Positions 49,307 to 59,234 of a stretch of DNA of 64,000 bases are shown here, in pieces. The stretch's first letter is position 1, and the number at the start of each line of letters is the position of its first letter. A model generated the notes under the pieces. It did not search any database. It had not been told where the DNA came from and saw nothing but the letters and a program-made list of their open reading frames with translations. The DNA lies in NCBI GenBank assembly GCA_963082975.1, contig OY720350.1:37058660-37122659 (forward strand). The letters are read 5' to 3'. This DNA is from Labia minor (lineage: Eukaryota; Arthropoda; Insecta; Dermaptera; Spongiphoridae). The position numbers were made by a program, and so were the translations under genes.

Positions 49307-49667
49307 AATAGATATTTCGAGTCTCATCTCTTTAAAAGATTTGAAAAGTTTAACTCTTAAATGGAATTTTTCTTATAAAGAACTTAAACCTTTAATAGAT
49401 GCTATTGGTAATAAATTAGAAATTCTTCAATTAATCCATTGTGAAGATATAAATGTGGGGCAAATTGTAGAATTAAGTCCAAAATTAGAAAAATTTGAAT
49501 TATTGTTTTGTGAACAGGTACAAATGAAGCCCACGAATGTATTATCTAAATTAAACATTGAAATGTTCTCATCGATCCTCTGTAAATGGTTAGATGGTCA
49601 TTTGGAGAAATTTTTAAATCTTTGTCATCCTTTAAATATAGAAAAATTTGAAATTATAATAAGATAA

Positions 49668-50300
49668 CAATATTAATCTGTTTATATTCTTTAAACACAA
49701 CTGTAATATATTAATTTTTATTATTATTCTTTATGACTTATGACCAATGACCAATGGTCAATTTAAATATATTTGCTTATATTTTCTTGAAATGTTAATT
49801 TTATTGTATTTTATACATTTTTAATTAAAATATATTTATATAATTTATAATTCTTACCAGAATATATGAATTTAAAACAATCCAAAATAATAATTTTATA
49901 TCATATACTCAAACTTATTCATTTATTTAATTATTTATTTTGGTATTATTTCAATTATATTTATTATTAATCAATTTTAAAAATATGTTGAATTCAAAAA
50001 TTAATCTAATTAATATCAATTTAATTAAATTAAAAGTAACATGTAATAAACAGAGACTTTTTATTTTTAAATAAATATTAAGACGAAAATTAAAAATAAA
50101 TCTTTATTTTCATTTCATTTTCTAAATCTAAACAATAATAGAATGAAGATTACTTTTGGTAGATCATTCATTCATTTTCTTTTAAAAATAAACATTACTT
50201 ATTTAAAAATTATTTATAATAAAGAAAATAAATGAATAAGAATCCTATACTATTCCCTGATCTCCTTATAATATTTGTATTTATTTTTGAAGTGAAAACT
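49668..50300. other. Intergenic AT-rich region
   Basis: No gene or bounded repeat recognised. Confidence 0.5.
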
Positions 50301-50455
50301 TCTTTAGCGGCGCTGAGCACTTTTGAGGGATGGGGAAAAAGTATAGAACTCGCGTGAGATTCCAGAACGACCCGACCCGTGAGATCGACCCGACCGTTCG
50401 AAAACGACCCGACCCGACAGATATACGCATGCGCAATACGCCAGAATGTTAGACA
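50301..50455. repeat. CGACCCGACC-rich island
   Basis: Several copies of CGACCCGACC(C) and GAGATC occur within about 70 bp in otherwise AT-rich sequence. Origin unknown; it may be a fragment of a repeat. Confidence 0.5.
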
Positions 50456-50664
50456 CTAAACTTCTGATACATTCTTTACAAAATTTTACTTATTTGCCAT
50501 ATTAAATATTATTATTTATATTTACATTAATAATCAGTATTACTAAATTATGTATATATAAAATAAAATATTTTAATATATTATTATATGTTAAATTATA
50601 TTAAATTAATTTCTAATATATTTATATAATTTAAAATTAATTTCAGAATATATATATCTTATAT

Positions 50665-50923
50665 ATAAAATTCTCGTGTCACAAAACTTTGAAATCATAC
50701 TCCTCCGAAACGGCTTGACCGATTCTTATGAAATTTTTTATGTATATTCAGTAGGTCTCAGGGCATGTCAGACTTCCTTTAGAAAACCGCTAATTGGTAA
50801 GGTGTGTCCAGGAAATGCTAATTAATTAAAAATAGTTTAGTTACCATACTAGCTCATAGAGGCGCTGGTGGCAAAAATTTGACATCATATATATATCCTG
50901 ATAGGAGCCTTCAAATATAAGTG
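50665..50923 (+). mobile_element. Repeat with conserved insect core
   Basis: ATAAAATTCTCGTGTCACA, then ACTCCTCCGAAACGGCTTGA and CCGATTCTTATGAAATTTTT, resembles a non-autonomous repeat widespread in insects. The right part merges into the tRNA-like sequence where the LINE inserted. Confidence 0.5.
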
Positions 50924-50940
50924 GTTCGTAGGTGAACAGT
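50924..50940. repeat. LINE target-site duplication, left
   Basis: GTTCGTAGGTGAACAGT. Matches 56385-56401 at 16 of 17 positions. Confidence 0.85.
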
Positions 50941-51032
50941 ATCGTTCTAGCCTCCGAAGAGTAAACTTCATACTCATAACGGACCTCTCTACTAACGACA
51001 CGCCCCCAACTGAGCCAGAGGCCAGTAAGGCC

Positions 51033-52625
51033 TTGGAACCTCCAGCTATCGTAGGCATTGACTCTTTGAAACCAACTAGCCAATTAACTAGCTTCAAAAA
51101 TAGAGCTCAAAAAATAATTAATATTAGAGATATCTCTAAAGAGTCTCTTAAAGAGATTATCTCTAAGTCTAATAAATATCCCTCCTGGCGGCCAGTTATT
51201 AAAAAAAAACCAAATATGTCTAACTCAATTTATAAAAAAAAAATTGATGAACTGAACAGAATTATTGTTTCTCTGAAAGAGCAAATAAAAAAACTCGAGT
51301 CAGAGAACAAAAATTCAATTCAAAACGACACTGGGTCTATTGAAACATCAAACCCCTTTGAAATTCTCACAAATGAGAAGATGGAAACCGACGTAGGCGA
51401 GGGATTCACCACGTTTTCTGGTAAAAGAACCCGAAATTCACCGATGAAAACATCTGCAAAAAAGGCGGCCAAGGAATCTCCGAGCCACCATCCGGTACCA
51501 CCAACACTGCAATTACCTCATCAAGCCCATGAAGACATACAAAATGTTGATGCGACTCCATCTCAACAAATATCAAACTCCAGAGGTGGTAATTATAATA
51601 AACCCCCTCCAATAATTGTGAGTAACGAGGACTCTATCTTTCTCTTAAGACAATTAAGAGAAAGAAAGGCGAATTTCTATATAAATAAAAAGCCATTCAA
51701 ATCCTCAATTTATATTGAGGATTTGGAGACTTATAAAAAATTCCTTAGTCATATTAGAGACCAAAAAATCAAATTTTTCACATTTACCCCAAAGTGTGAA
51801 AAAAACATAACCCTTATTCTTAAAGGTCTAAATAACGGCATAGATGAGGAAATGATTTCTGAGGAAATTGGCAATATTGATAAAAAAAAAATAATAAAAA
51901 TTGTCAAAATCCAAAGACTATCAACTCCCAAGTCTCGCAAAAATAACAGGATCCTCCCACACTTTTTAATTCAATTCACACCCGATAGTAAAATCAGTGA
52001 TATTACTTCTATTAATAAACTTTGCTATCACAAAGTTTATTGGGAAAAAATTCAAAAAAGCAAAGTGACCCAATGCTACAATTGCCAACGATACTCGCAC
52101 ACAGCGAGTAATTGCAATTTGGACTTCCGATGTGTAAAATGTGATAGTGTGCATTCCCCCGGGGAATGCAATTTACTAGCCGAATCTCCTAAAATTGATA
52201 TATATTGTGTTAACTGTAAAAGTAAAGGGCACCCAGCCTCTTATCACGGATGTCCTAAACGAATTGAAATCAACCAGAAAATAATTGATAGACAATTAGA
52301 ACAAAAAAACAATATTCAAAATAAACTAAATTCAATTAAAAGCTTAGTCAGCCCAAACACATCTTATGCAAGTAAAGTAGCAAATGATAACGTTAAAAAA
52401 GGCCACAAATCTAATGGCAATAATAACAATCACATTAATAATAACGATAATAATACTAACTCTAGTCAATCTATCATAAATCCTGTTGTTAACAACGATC
52501 TTTCAGATAGGCTGCAACGAATCGAAGTAAATATGATCAAAATATTGAATGGCCTCCAAACCCACTCAGCTCAAATTAATAATATATCCCAAATATTAAA
52601 TCTTTCACATTCAGACACGATCTAA
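51033..52625 (+). CDS. LINE ORF1 (RNA-binding, zinc knuckles)
   Basis: Open frame of 530 codons. No ATG occurs until 51216 (codon 62), and the frame is also open upstream of 51033, so the real start is uncertain. The N-terminal part has a coiled-coil-like stretch (KIDELNRIIVSLKEQIKKLE) and low-complexity basic and proline-rich segments. A central fold of about 100 residues (NDSIFLLRQLRERKANFY onward) is followed by three CCHC-type zinc knuckles (CYNCQRYSHTASNC, CVKCDSVHSPGEC, CVNCKSKGHPASYHGC) and an Asn-rich tail. This is the standard nucleic-acid chaperone of Jockey/I-type elements. It ends 3 nt after the ORF2 frame begins to be needed (-1 frame overlap). Confidence 0.88.
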   Translation: MEPPAIVGIDSLKPTSQLTSFKNRAQKIINIRDISKESLKEIISKSNKYPSWRPVIKKKPNMSNSIYKKKIDELNRIIVSLKEQIKKLESENKNSIQNDTGSIETSNPFEILTNEKMETDVGEGFTTFSGKRTRNSPMKTSAKKAAKESPSHHPVPPTLQLPHQAHEDIQNVDATPSQQISNSRGGNYNKPPPIIVSNEDSIFLLRQLRERKANFYINKKPFKSSIYIEDLETYKKFLSHIRDQKIKFFTFTPKCEKNITLILKGLNNGIDEEMISEEIGNIDKKKIIKIVKIQRLSTPKSRKNNRILPHFLIQFTPDSKISDITSINKLCYHKVYWEKIQKSKVTQCYNCQRYSHTASNCNLDFRCVKCDSVHSPGECNLLAESPKIDIYCVNCKSKGHPASYHGCPKRIEINQKIIDRQLEQKNNIQNKLNSIKSLVSPNTSYASKVANDNVKKGHKSNGNNNNHINNNDNNTNSSQSIINPVVNNDLSDRLQRIEVNMIKILNGLQTHSAQINNISQILNLSHSDTI

Positions 52626-55600
52626 ACTCTCACAATCTAAAAATTATTTCCTTAAATGTTAATTCCCTCATTTCAATTCAAAAAAAAACTGACCTCTTAC
52701 AAATTATCTCAACTCACAATCCGGATATTCTCATCCTATGCGAGACTAAGCTTAATGTTAAGCACCTTCTTGTATTTCCCAACTATTCGGTCGTGAGAAC
52801 TGATCGACCAGGTGACACATTTGGAGGCGGAACCGCTATCTTAGTAAAAAAAAATATAAAATTCACGGAAATTACTAAATTTAAATTAGTCAACAAATCT
52901 CTTGAATCCACTATTATCAAAATTAAACTTAATTCTACTGAAAATCTCTTTATAATATCAATATATAGTACAAATAGGAATAACAGTAATTTTATTAAAG
53001 AAATTAACACAATCTTTGAATCACTAAATTTTTCGAATTATAAAAACTTCTTTATTATGGCAGGCGACTTTAATGCAAAACATCGTCTCTGGAATAATAA
53101 ATTAAATGATTTTAGAGGAAAAAGCCTTAGAAATTGGTTCACCGAAAACCAAATTAAATTCAGAATGAAATTCGTTTTTTCGGAATTTCCTTCGTATCCC
53201 AGATGCTCTTCATACCTGGATTTAATATTCTTGGATTCGCGTCTCAATATTCTTAACTCATTGAATGAAAATCAACTACCCACTATTAACTTTGATAGTG
53301 ATCATCTTGGCTTATTAGCATTAATTAAAATAGATTTATCCCAACCCAAAAACTTTTTGATTGAGAAATTCAGTACTAAATTTAATTTCAATAAAACCAA
53401 CTGGAATCATTTCCAAGATCTTCTTAACAAAAATATTCCTCTGAACATATCCCAGACAAAAAATCTAAATAATGGTGAAATAGATAGCTCAATAATTCTA
53501 ATCGAAAACCATATACTGAAAGCTCTACACAAATCTACTCCGCCAATTAAATATCAAAATTCAGTTAATAAATATTTAAATAATAAAATTAAAAAATTAA
53601 ATAAAGCAAAAAGCTTTCTCGTTTCACAAATAAATAGTTTCTATAGAAAAAACTTAAACATAAATTCCACTGAATTCAAAGAACTGAAACATCTACTTTC
53701 CCTTACGAGGCAAAAACTTTCCAAAGAATATTCGCTTGCAATAAACAAATATTGGAAAGACAAAATTGAAACTATTCCGTTAAATAACTCCCTCGAGACC
53801 TTCCCTAAAATAAATTCATTATTTAGAAATAAAAATAAAAACTCTTTCCCCAATAAAATAGAAATTGACAAAAACAATTCCGATTTAATAAGAATGGCAA
53901 ATATTAACATACATAAACAAAACAAAAATTCATCTGGAAACTTTGAAATTTTTGACACAAAAGATAAACTTAACATAATAGCCTGCCACTTTTCTCTAAC
54001 CCATAAACAAAACGAAGACATGGGAAAACCAGGTCTCTCTAACATAATAAATTCCAAAATTAACCAACTCAAAGAAAAAATAGTAAGGGACGCTCATAAC
54101 AACAAAACAATAACCACTTTCTCCCATAGCAATAAATCAACATTTCCTACCCAACACCAAGACCCATTCTTAACACAATTCAATGAAGTCAAAAATATTA
54201 TTAGACATCTAAATAATAAAAAGTCGACAGGCCCGGACAAGATACCTAATTGTGCTTTAAAACGCCTGCCAAAGAAAATTATTAAAATATACACGATTAT
54301 ATTCAACAATGCACTTAACAATGGCTACTTTCCTGAAAAATGGAAAAAAGCCAATGTAATTGCTATCCCTAAAAAAGGTAAAAACCCCTCCTCTATGTCA
54401 AACCTTCGTCCGATCAGCCTATTATCTAATGTAGGTAAAATCCTTGAAGTGTTGATAAACAAAAGACTGGTCTCCGCTATGGAAAGTTTAAATGTTCTCC
54501 CAGAATCACAATTCGGGTTTCGCTTTAAACATTCAACAGTACATGCTATTTCGAAACTCACCTCCGATATTTACTGGTCATTAAATAATAATGAAGTAGT
54601 TGCAGCTTGTCTGATCGACGTGGAAAAGGCCTTTGATACTGTATGGCGTGAAGGTCTTATTTACAAAATGTTAACAAAAGGTTTCGATGAAAACCTGATT
54701 AAATTCATTTGGAATATGATCGAAGGAAGATCTTTCGTTACATTTAACAATGACACTGTGTCTTCTATTCAATGCCAAGTCACAAATGGTTTACAACAGG
54801 GTACAATAAACTCGCCAGTATTATTCAACATATTTATTAGCGATATTCTCACTGCATATGGCCTGAACGAAACAAAGGGTAAATATGGAATTGCCTTCGC
54901 AGACGATTTAATCGTCTATCTGTCGGGCACAAAGTCTAAACAACTACAACATGATCTTGAAATCTTAGTAGGCAAAATCTTTTCTTTTTATCATTCTTGG
55001 AAATTAAAAATTAATATCAATAAATGTGAAACTATTCTATTTAGGCCCCTAATTGCTAGATGTAATCATAACACAAAATTAAATTGGAAAAAATTTCAAA
55101 TTAAAATTAACGGACAAAATATTCCACACAAAAGCTTAGTCAAATACTTAGGAGTTTACTTAGACGAACGTCTTCTATTCAATAAACATGTCAAAAACCA
55201 ATTAGATAAAGCTAGATCGGCTTTCATGGGATTAAAAAAGTTATTCTTCTGTCCTTATCTAGACCCAAAATTAAAAATTTTATGTTATAGCTTATTTGTT
55301 CGGCCAATAATTACATACGGATGTTGCATTTGGTTCAACCAAACAGCCTCAGTAATGGAATCAATAAGAAAATTTGAAAGGAGTTGCCTAAGAGCATGTC
55401 TGGGTAAATACAGATCCCCTGAATCAGATTACAAAAAATATTTTAGTAACGAAATAATATACAACTTTTCTAATTTAAACAGAATTGACATATTTATAAT
55501 TAAATTAATCCGCAATTACTTTAGTAAAATAATCAACATTCGAGAAAATAGCTTAATCTACGGGGCTTCATACCCTAACGATATGTACTTTAGGCGAACC

Positions 55601-55846
55601 CTAATTTCAGGCTTTATCCCACCTGAAGCATTCACCTATTTGGACGCAAATGGCTACATCCAGGACTCAAACAAAATTCCAATTATTTATCATATATTTA
55701 GGAAAAGTACTGACCGAAGCATAACTTACGATCCCTTCTTAGATGGAAAAGATCAATATAGATTCTGGCGTTTCAATATGGCAATCTCAAAAAGAGATAA
55801 GAGTGAGAATATCGCGAAAAAAAAATACTGGTGGATTGAAAATTAA
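52619..55846 (+). CDS. LINE ORF2 (endonuclease and reverse transcriptase)
   Basis: Over 1070 codons in the -1 frame relative to ORF1, overlapping its stop. No ATG occurs before the endonuclease domain, so translation by reinitiation or frameshifting is likely. The apurinic-like endonuclease has LNVNSL, LCETKL, AGDFNAKHRLW, YLDLIFL and SDHLGLLAL. The RT has PDKIPNCALKRLP, SNLRPISLLSNVGKILE, SQFGFRFKHST, CLIDVEKAFDTVW, NGLQQGTINSPVLFNIF and FADDLIVY, with catalytic DD at about codons 704-705 counted from 52793. It ends with KKYWWIEN. No in-frame stops, so it may be recently active. Confidence 0.92.
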   Translation, partial: DLNSHNLKIISLNVNSLISIQKKTDLLQIISTHNPDILILCETKLNVKHLLVFPNYSVVRTDRPGDTFGGGTAILVKKNIKFTEITKFKLVNKSLESTIIKIKLNSTENLFIISIYSTNRNNSNFIKEINTIFESLNFSNYKNFFIMAGDFNAKHRLWNNKLNDFRGKSLRNWFTENQIKFRMKFVFSEFPSYPRCSSYLDLIFLDSRLNILNSLNENQLPTINFDSDHLGLLALIKIDLSQPKNFLIEKFSTKFNFNKTNWNHFQDLLNKNIPLNISQTKNLNNGEIDSSIILIENHILKALHKSTPPIKYQNSVNKYLNNKIKKLNKAKSFLVSQINSFYRKNLNINSTEFKELKHLLSLTRQKLSKEYSLAINKYWKDKIETIPLNNSLETFPKINSLFRNKNKNSFPNKIEIDKNNSDLIRMANINIHKQNKNSSGNFEIFDTKDKLNIIACHFSLTHKQNEDMGKPGLSNIINSKINQLKEKIVRDAHNNKTITTFSHSNKSTFPTQHQDPFLTQFNEVKNIIRHLNNKKSTGPDKIPNCALKRLPKKIIKIYTIIFNNALNNGYFPEKWKKANVIAIPKKGKNPSSMSNLRPISLLSNVGKILEVLINKRLVSAMESLNVLPESQFGFRFKHSTVHAISKLTSDIYWSLNNNEVVAACLIDVEKAFDTVWREGLIYKMLTKGFDENLIKFIWNMIEGRSFVTFNNDTVSSIQCQVTNGLQQGTINSPVLFNIFISDILTAYGLNETKGKYGIAFADDLIVYLSGTKSKQLQHDLEILVGKIFSFYHSWKLKININKCETILFRPLIARCNHNTKLNWKKFQIKINGQNIPHKSLVKYLGVYLDERLLFNKHVKNQLDKARSAFMGLKKLFFCPYLDPKLKILCYSLFVRPIITYGCCIWFNQTASVMESIRKFERSCLRACLGKYRSPESDYKKYFSNEIIYNFSNLNRIDIFIIKLIRNYFSKIINIRENSLIYGASYPNDMYFRRTLISGFIPPEAFTYLDANGYIQDSNKIPIIYHIFRKSTDRSITYDPFLDGKDQYRFWRFNMAISKRDKSENIAKKKYWWIEN

Positions 55847-56384
55847 TTGTAATTAGGGCTTTTCAATAAATTTATAATATAAGAATTTAATAGTGTATAC
55901 TAAAGTGTAAAATATTGTAATAATTTATTAATTCTCTCAATCTTTCCACTCTTCCTATCCCACCCTTCATCTCCTTGCCTTCTGTAAATATATAAATCTT
56001 TCCCCTCTTGTAATGTTATTTTTAGGTTTTTTCCCAAAGCCAGTTTCCTAAAAAAAAAAATTATATATAATTAAAAAATTGTCACGTTTCTTTCATCTAA
56101 TAAGATTGAAATGTACTTGCTTCTTTTGTAAATAATTTATTTGATTCTCTTTGAATAGTTATATAATTGGAATAAGTAAAATAAAAAAAATAATTATTAA
56201 ATAATTTATAAGTAATAAACATGATCATAACATTCTGTTAAATATGTTTTTTTTCTTACATCTATTAACTCTTTGTTAATTGCATCACTTAATCCCACTG
56301 TGTTTAGGGATATATATTTATATATTGTAAAATTTATGTATCTTTTTTTTTCTGGCTAATAAACACATTTAAAAAAAAAAAAAA

Positions 56385-56460
56385 GTTCGTAGGTGAACGG
56401 TCTAAGGTGTTAACTTACGACTTTGTACTTTCGGTTCGAAACTAGCAAAGGCACATTTTT
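56385..56460 (+). mobile_element. tRNA-like SINE interrupted by the LINE
   Basis: 56385-56401 is the right target duplication. With the left flank it forms a sequence with an A-box-like GTGAACGGTCTAAGG and a B-box-like CGGTTCGAAACT, followed by a T-run, suggesting a tRNA-derived repeat present before the LINE inserted. Confidence 0.45.
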
Positions 56461-56708
56461 TTTTAAAAGTATTATATATTTTTTTTACAAATTTATTAAT
56501 TTTTATTATTTTAATATTTTATTAAATTAAATTTTATTATTAAATTTTATTTTATTAAATTAATAATTATGTCAATTAATTTTTCTGCATAAATAAACAT
56601 ATATAAAAAACTATATAAAATTTGAATTTTCATTCATTCATTTAAAATGATATTAAAATATTCCTTTGAAATATAATAAATAATTAAATTAATCCCTACT
56701 AGGGCCTC

Positions 56709-56725
56709 GGGGGGGGGGGGGGGGG
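56709..56725. repeat. G17 homopolymer
   Basis: Run of 17 G in AT-rich DNA, within GCCTCGGGG... context. Confidence 0.8.
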
Positions 56726-56769
56726 CTAACTTTCTCTTTTTGGAAAAACCCATATTGCCATCCCCAGCT

Positions 56770-57140
56770 CGACTATCTATATATAAAAAAAAGGTTTTTG
56801 TCTGCATATTGCTCAGAATTTAAAAATTATTATAATATTTCACTTTTTATTTTAAATTCTAATATTTAAATATCAATTAAATTAAATAATTTAATCTAAA
56901 AAAAATATTTAGTAACAAAATCTATATACAAAATGTAGAAATTGAATATGTAGAAAAACTTTTACCAAAATATTACTATTTAAATTAATTTTGGAAAAAT
57001 TAATTTTGGATTTAACTACACTAAAACCTTCCCTGGGACGCCCACAACAATCCCTGAAAGTTTCATCGCAATCGGACGGGTAGTTTTTGAGTATTTGACA
57101 GACACACACACAGACACACATACAGACAGACAATGCCTTT
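56770..57140. mobile_element. Non-autonomous repeat (family C) with CAGACA microsatellite
   Basis: Core AACAATCCCTGAAAGTTTCA then TCGCAATCGGACGGGTAGTT, followed by a CACA/CAGACA microsatellite (57098-57130). The core-then-microsatellite layout parallels families A and B. Confidence 0.5.
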
Positions 57141-57564
57141 TATATATATATATTCATACACATCGTATTTTTAATATTTTTGTAATAATAATCAGTTTGC
57201 TGAAAAAAATAATTATGAATTTTATATATATATATACGTATATAAATTTCATTTTTCTCGTGAAGCTGGTGCGCATTCCGTCTGCTTTCAAATTTCTTGC
57301 GCACAAGTTTTCAATTCTGTCGGCCAGTCCCACGACTGCCAATTCGACTTTTTTCCATCACTTCTTCAAGATCCAAATTGTTAAATAAAATTTTTATATA
57401 CTCTTATTTGTGTAAATTGCATCTTTTAATATTTATTAAATCTTCGTTCTTTCTAACCACGTGGTCGTTGCTTATTTCATAGATGCTCACTTTTCCTATT
57501 CAGTCATTAAAATTACCTAGGATAATTTTTTAATTATAATTTGCCTCTTGTATCTATTTTATAT

Positions 57565-57858
57565 TGTAATAGTGGGAAAAATGACCCTTGATCTGGTGAA
57601 GGTGGCTGGCGTTTGCCTGCTGCTGGTTAGACAGACCGAGCTCGGACACTGAGGTGAGAGGAAGGGAACGAAGAGAGTGTGGCCCGAGAAGAAAGAAGAC
57701 TTGTGACTATCTCAATTGAGACTTTTATTTTTTTTAATAATTACTTTTAAGTTGTCATTTATTTTAGAGTTTATAAATGTAATTAAAATTTGGATTCAAA
57801 TAAATCTAAATTATTTTATATTTAATTTGTGATTTAACCAGGGGACAACCCGCTTACA
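57565..57858 (+). repeat. 5' LTR
   Basis: 294 bp, starting TGTAATAGTGGG and ending CCCGCTTACA (TG...CA). A GC-richer first half precedes an AT-rich second half. Confidence 0.9.
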
Positions 57859-57880
57859 ATTTGGTGTCAGGTGTGGGGTG
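57859..57880 (+). promoter_or_regulatory. Probable primer-binding site
   Basis: ATTTGGTGTCAGGTGTGG directly after the LTR. The TGG is the expected complement of a tRNA CCA end; the tRNA was not identified. Confidence 0.55.
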
Positions 57881-57927
57881 AGTTACCTATACTATTCTAC
57901 AATTAGAATAAATTAGGGACCCTTCAT

Positions 57928-57930
<3 letters not shown>

Positions 57931-57970
<40 letters not shown>
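57931..57970. repeat. TA microsatellite in the retrotransposon leader
   Basis: About 20 TA units in the untranslated leader between the 5' LTR and gag. Confidence 0.9.
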
Positions 57971-57974
<4 letters not shown>

Positions 57975-58281
57975 AGAATTTTTAAAATTTATAAAGTTTT
58001 TTTTTCTAAAATGTGTATGTTCAAAGTGCGTATTCATTCAGTTAATCTACTTAAAATTTTTTTCATATAGAAAATAAGTTTTATTTATAAATTTATATAA
58101 TATTATTTATAATAGTAATGTGTATTTATATCTTTAAATAAATATAATATTTGTGTGTGTTTATAAAAATCAATGTTCATGTAAAATATAATTATTTATA
58201 TACCTAGAGTGTAATATTTATATATATTCTATATATATAAGTGGTATTTTTATATTTTATTTTGTTTAATATTATTTAAAA

Positions 58282-59163
58282 ATGACTAATTTAGAAGAAA
58301 AAATTGCAATCTTAGAAGCAGAACTTGCAAAACGACCTACCGCAATTACCGTCAAAGTTGAACGTGAACCTAACTTTACACTCTTAGATCAAATAAAAAC
58401 CTGGGATGGTAAACAATCGTTTGATGAATTTATAACTAGGTTCGAGCAATTATCTCTGCTAGGGAGATGGAGTGATGCTGACAAACTAGTGGTATTAAAA
58501 TTAAAATTAGAAGGAACACCTCTTTTATTTGTTCAGGGGCAATCTAGTGAATTAAATTATGCTGAACTAAAAGCTAAACTTATAAATCGCTTCGGGAATA
58601 AAATTAATAAATTAGATCGAATTAAACAATTAACGGGCTTAAAACAATTACCTTATGAACAAGCTGGGGATTTTTATGATAGGATAAAAGCTGTATTAGA
58701 AAGTGGAGAATCATTTGGATTTACAGTTTTAGAACTTTTCTTAGAGGGACTTGAAGGTGAAGTAGGTAAAACTTTACGAGTATCACCTCCAGAAGATGAA
58801 GAAGAGGCTCTATCACGAGCTAAAAGAATCGAATTCGAAATGGAAAAATTGAGAAAGGAATCGGGTTGTAAAAATCAAGGGGATGATTTATATACAAATA
58901 ATTTTACATACACAAAAAACCAGAGTTGTTTCAATTGTGGAATTAAAGGTCACATGGCTAGACATTGTGCTTCTTCACCATCAAAGGAGATAGTATGTTT
59001 CAAATGCAGAGGAAAGGGTCATTTGGCCAGAAATTGTTCAAATCTCACTACGGAATCTCCTCGCACATCGAGTTCGAGAATTTTTGAATCTAGCACTTCT
59101 CCAAGAATACAAGCGATCAAAGGAGAAAATCGAAAAAGCTTCAGAGAAAAGGGAAACGAATAA
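58282..59163 (+). CDS. gag: Ty3/Gypsy Gag
   Basis: 293 residues from a clear ATG after an AT-rich leader. The N-terminus is a short coiled coil (LEEKIAILEAELAK). A capsid-like retrotransposon_gag region follows (WDGKQSFDEFITRFEQLSLL, LGRWSDADKLVVLKLKLEG, FGNKINKLDRIKQLTGLK). Two CCHC zinc knuckles come at residues 216-229 (CFNCGIKGHMARHC) and 239-252 (CFKCRGKGHLARNC), then a Ser-rich tail. It forms the virus-like particle and packages RNA. Its stop lies 3 nt after a slippery heptamer, so a fraction of ribosomes should shift into pol. Confidence 0.94.
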   Translation: MTNLEEKIAILEAELAKRPTAITVKVEREPNFTLLDQIKTWDGKQSFDEFITRFEQLSLLGRWSDADKLVVLKLKLEGTPLLFVQGQSSELNYAELKAKLINRFGNKINKLDRIKQLTGLKQLPYEQAGDFYDRIKAVLESGESFGFTVLELFLEGLEGEVGKTLRVSPPEDEEEALSRAKRIEFEMEKLRKESGCKNQGDDLYTNNFTYTKNQSCFNCGIKGHMARHCASSPSKEIVCFKCRGKGHLARNCSNLTTESPRTSSSRIFESSTSPRIQAIKGENRKSFREKGNE

Positions 59164-59192
59164 GGATCGAGCAAAGACCTGTTAATCGATCC
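59151..59192 (+). promoter_or_regulatory. Probable -1 ribosomal frameshift signal (gag-pol)
   Basis: GGGAAAC at 59151-59157 is read G-GGA-AAC in the gag frame, a classical slippery heptamer. After a 6-nt spacer comes a perfect 7-bp stem GGATCGA/TCGATCC (59164-59170 and 59186-59192) with a 15-nt loop. Loop bases CCTG (59078+100, i.e. 59178-59181) could pair with CAGG at 59199-59202 as a small pseudoknot. Confidence 0.75.
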
Positions 59193-59234
59193 AAAAATCA
59201 GGGCATAATTATTACAACAGTAACTACCAATAAA

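Larger units (their letters stand above)
47253..49667 (+). pseudogene. Leucine-rich-repeat-like gene, frameshifted and split by transposons
   Basis: The first frame (47253-47912, 219 residues) has irregular leucine-rich units: LSKCEQLQRLHIEYH, LNKFKNLKIFYIYAD, INSCPDLEIFILRTF and LAFPNLLKLNFQS. A stop follows an A6 run near 47905. The next frame continues the same pattern (VRYCPKLTRLDLFF) to about 48018. There the nested A elements enter, and the pattern resumes at 49307 (SLKDLKSLTLKWN, GNKLEILQLIHCED, SPKLEKFELLF) until the stop at 49667. Across the insertion the codons fit if one AAAATA duplication is removed. A TTTATATTTTAG acceptor just before 47253 suggests upstream exons. F-box or similar adaptor function is possible but no F-box is visible. 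Confidence 0.75.
50941..56384 (+). mobile_element. Near full-length non-LTR retrotransposon (LINE)
   Basis: 5.4 kb with a short 5' UTR, two long open frames, a 3' UTR of about 0.5 kb and a terminal A14 run, bounded by 17-bp duplications. Endonuclease and RT style suggest the Jockey/I superfamily; the clade is not resolved. Confidence 0.9.

Noticed and set aside
53641-54561. Minus-strand frames of 75-143 codons
   Set aside because: Shadows of the LINE ORF2 on the opposite strand.
57095-57388. 97-codon frame beginning TDTHTD
   Set aside because: It starts in a CACAGA microsatellite and shows no protein family.
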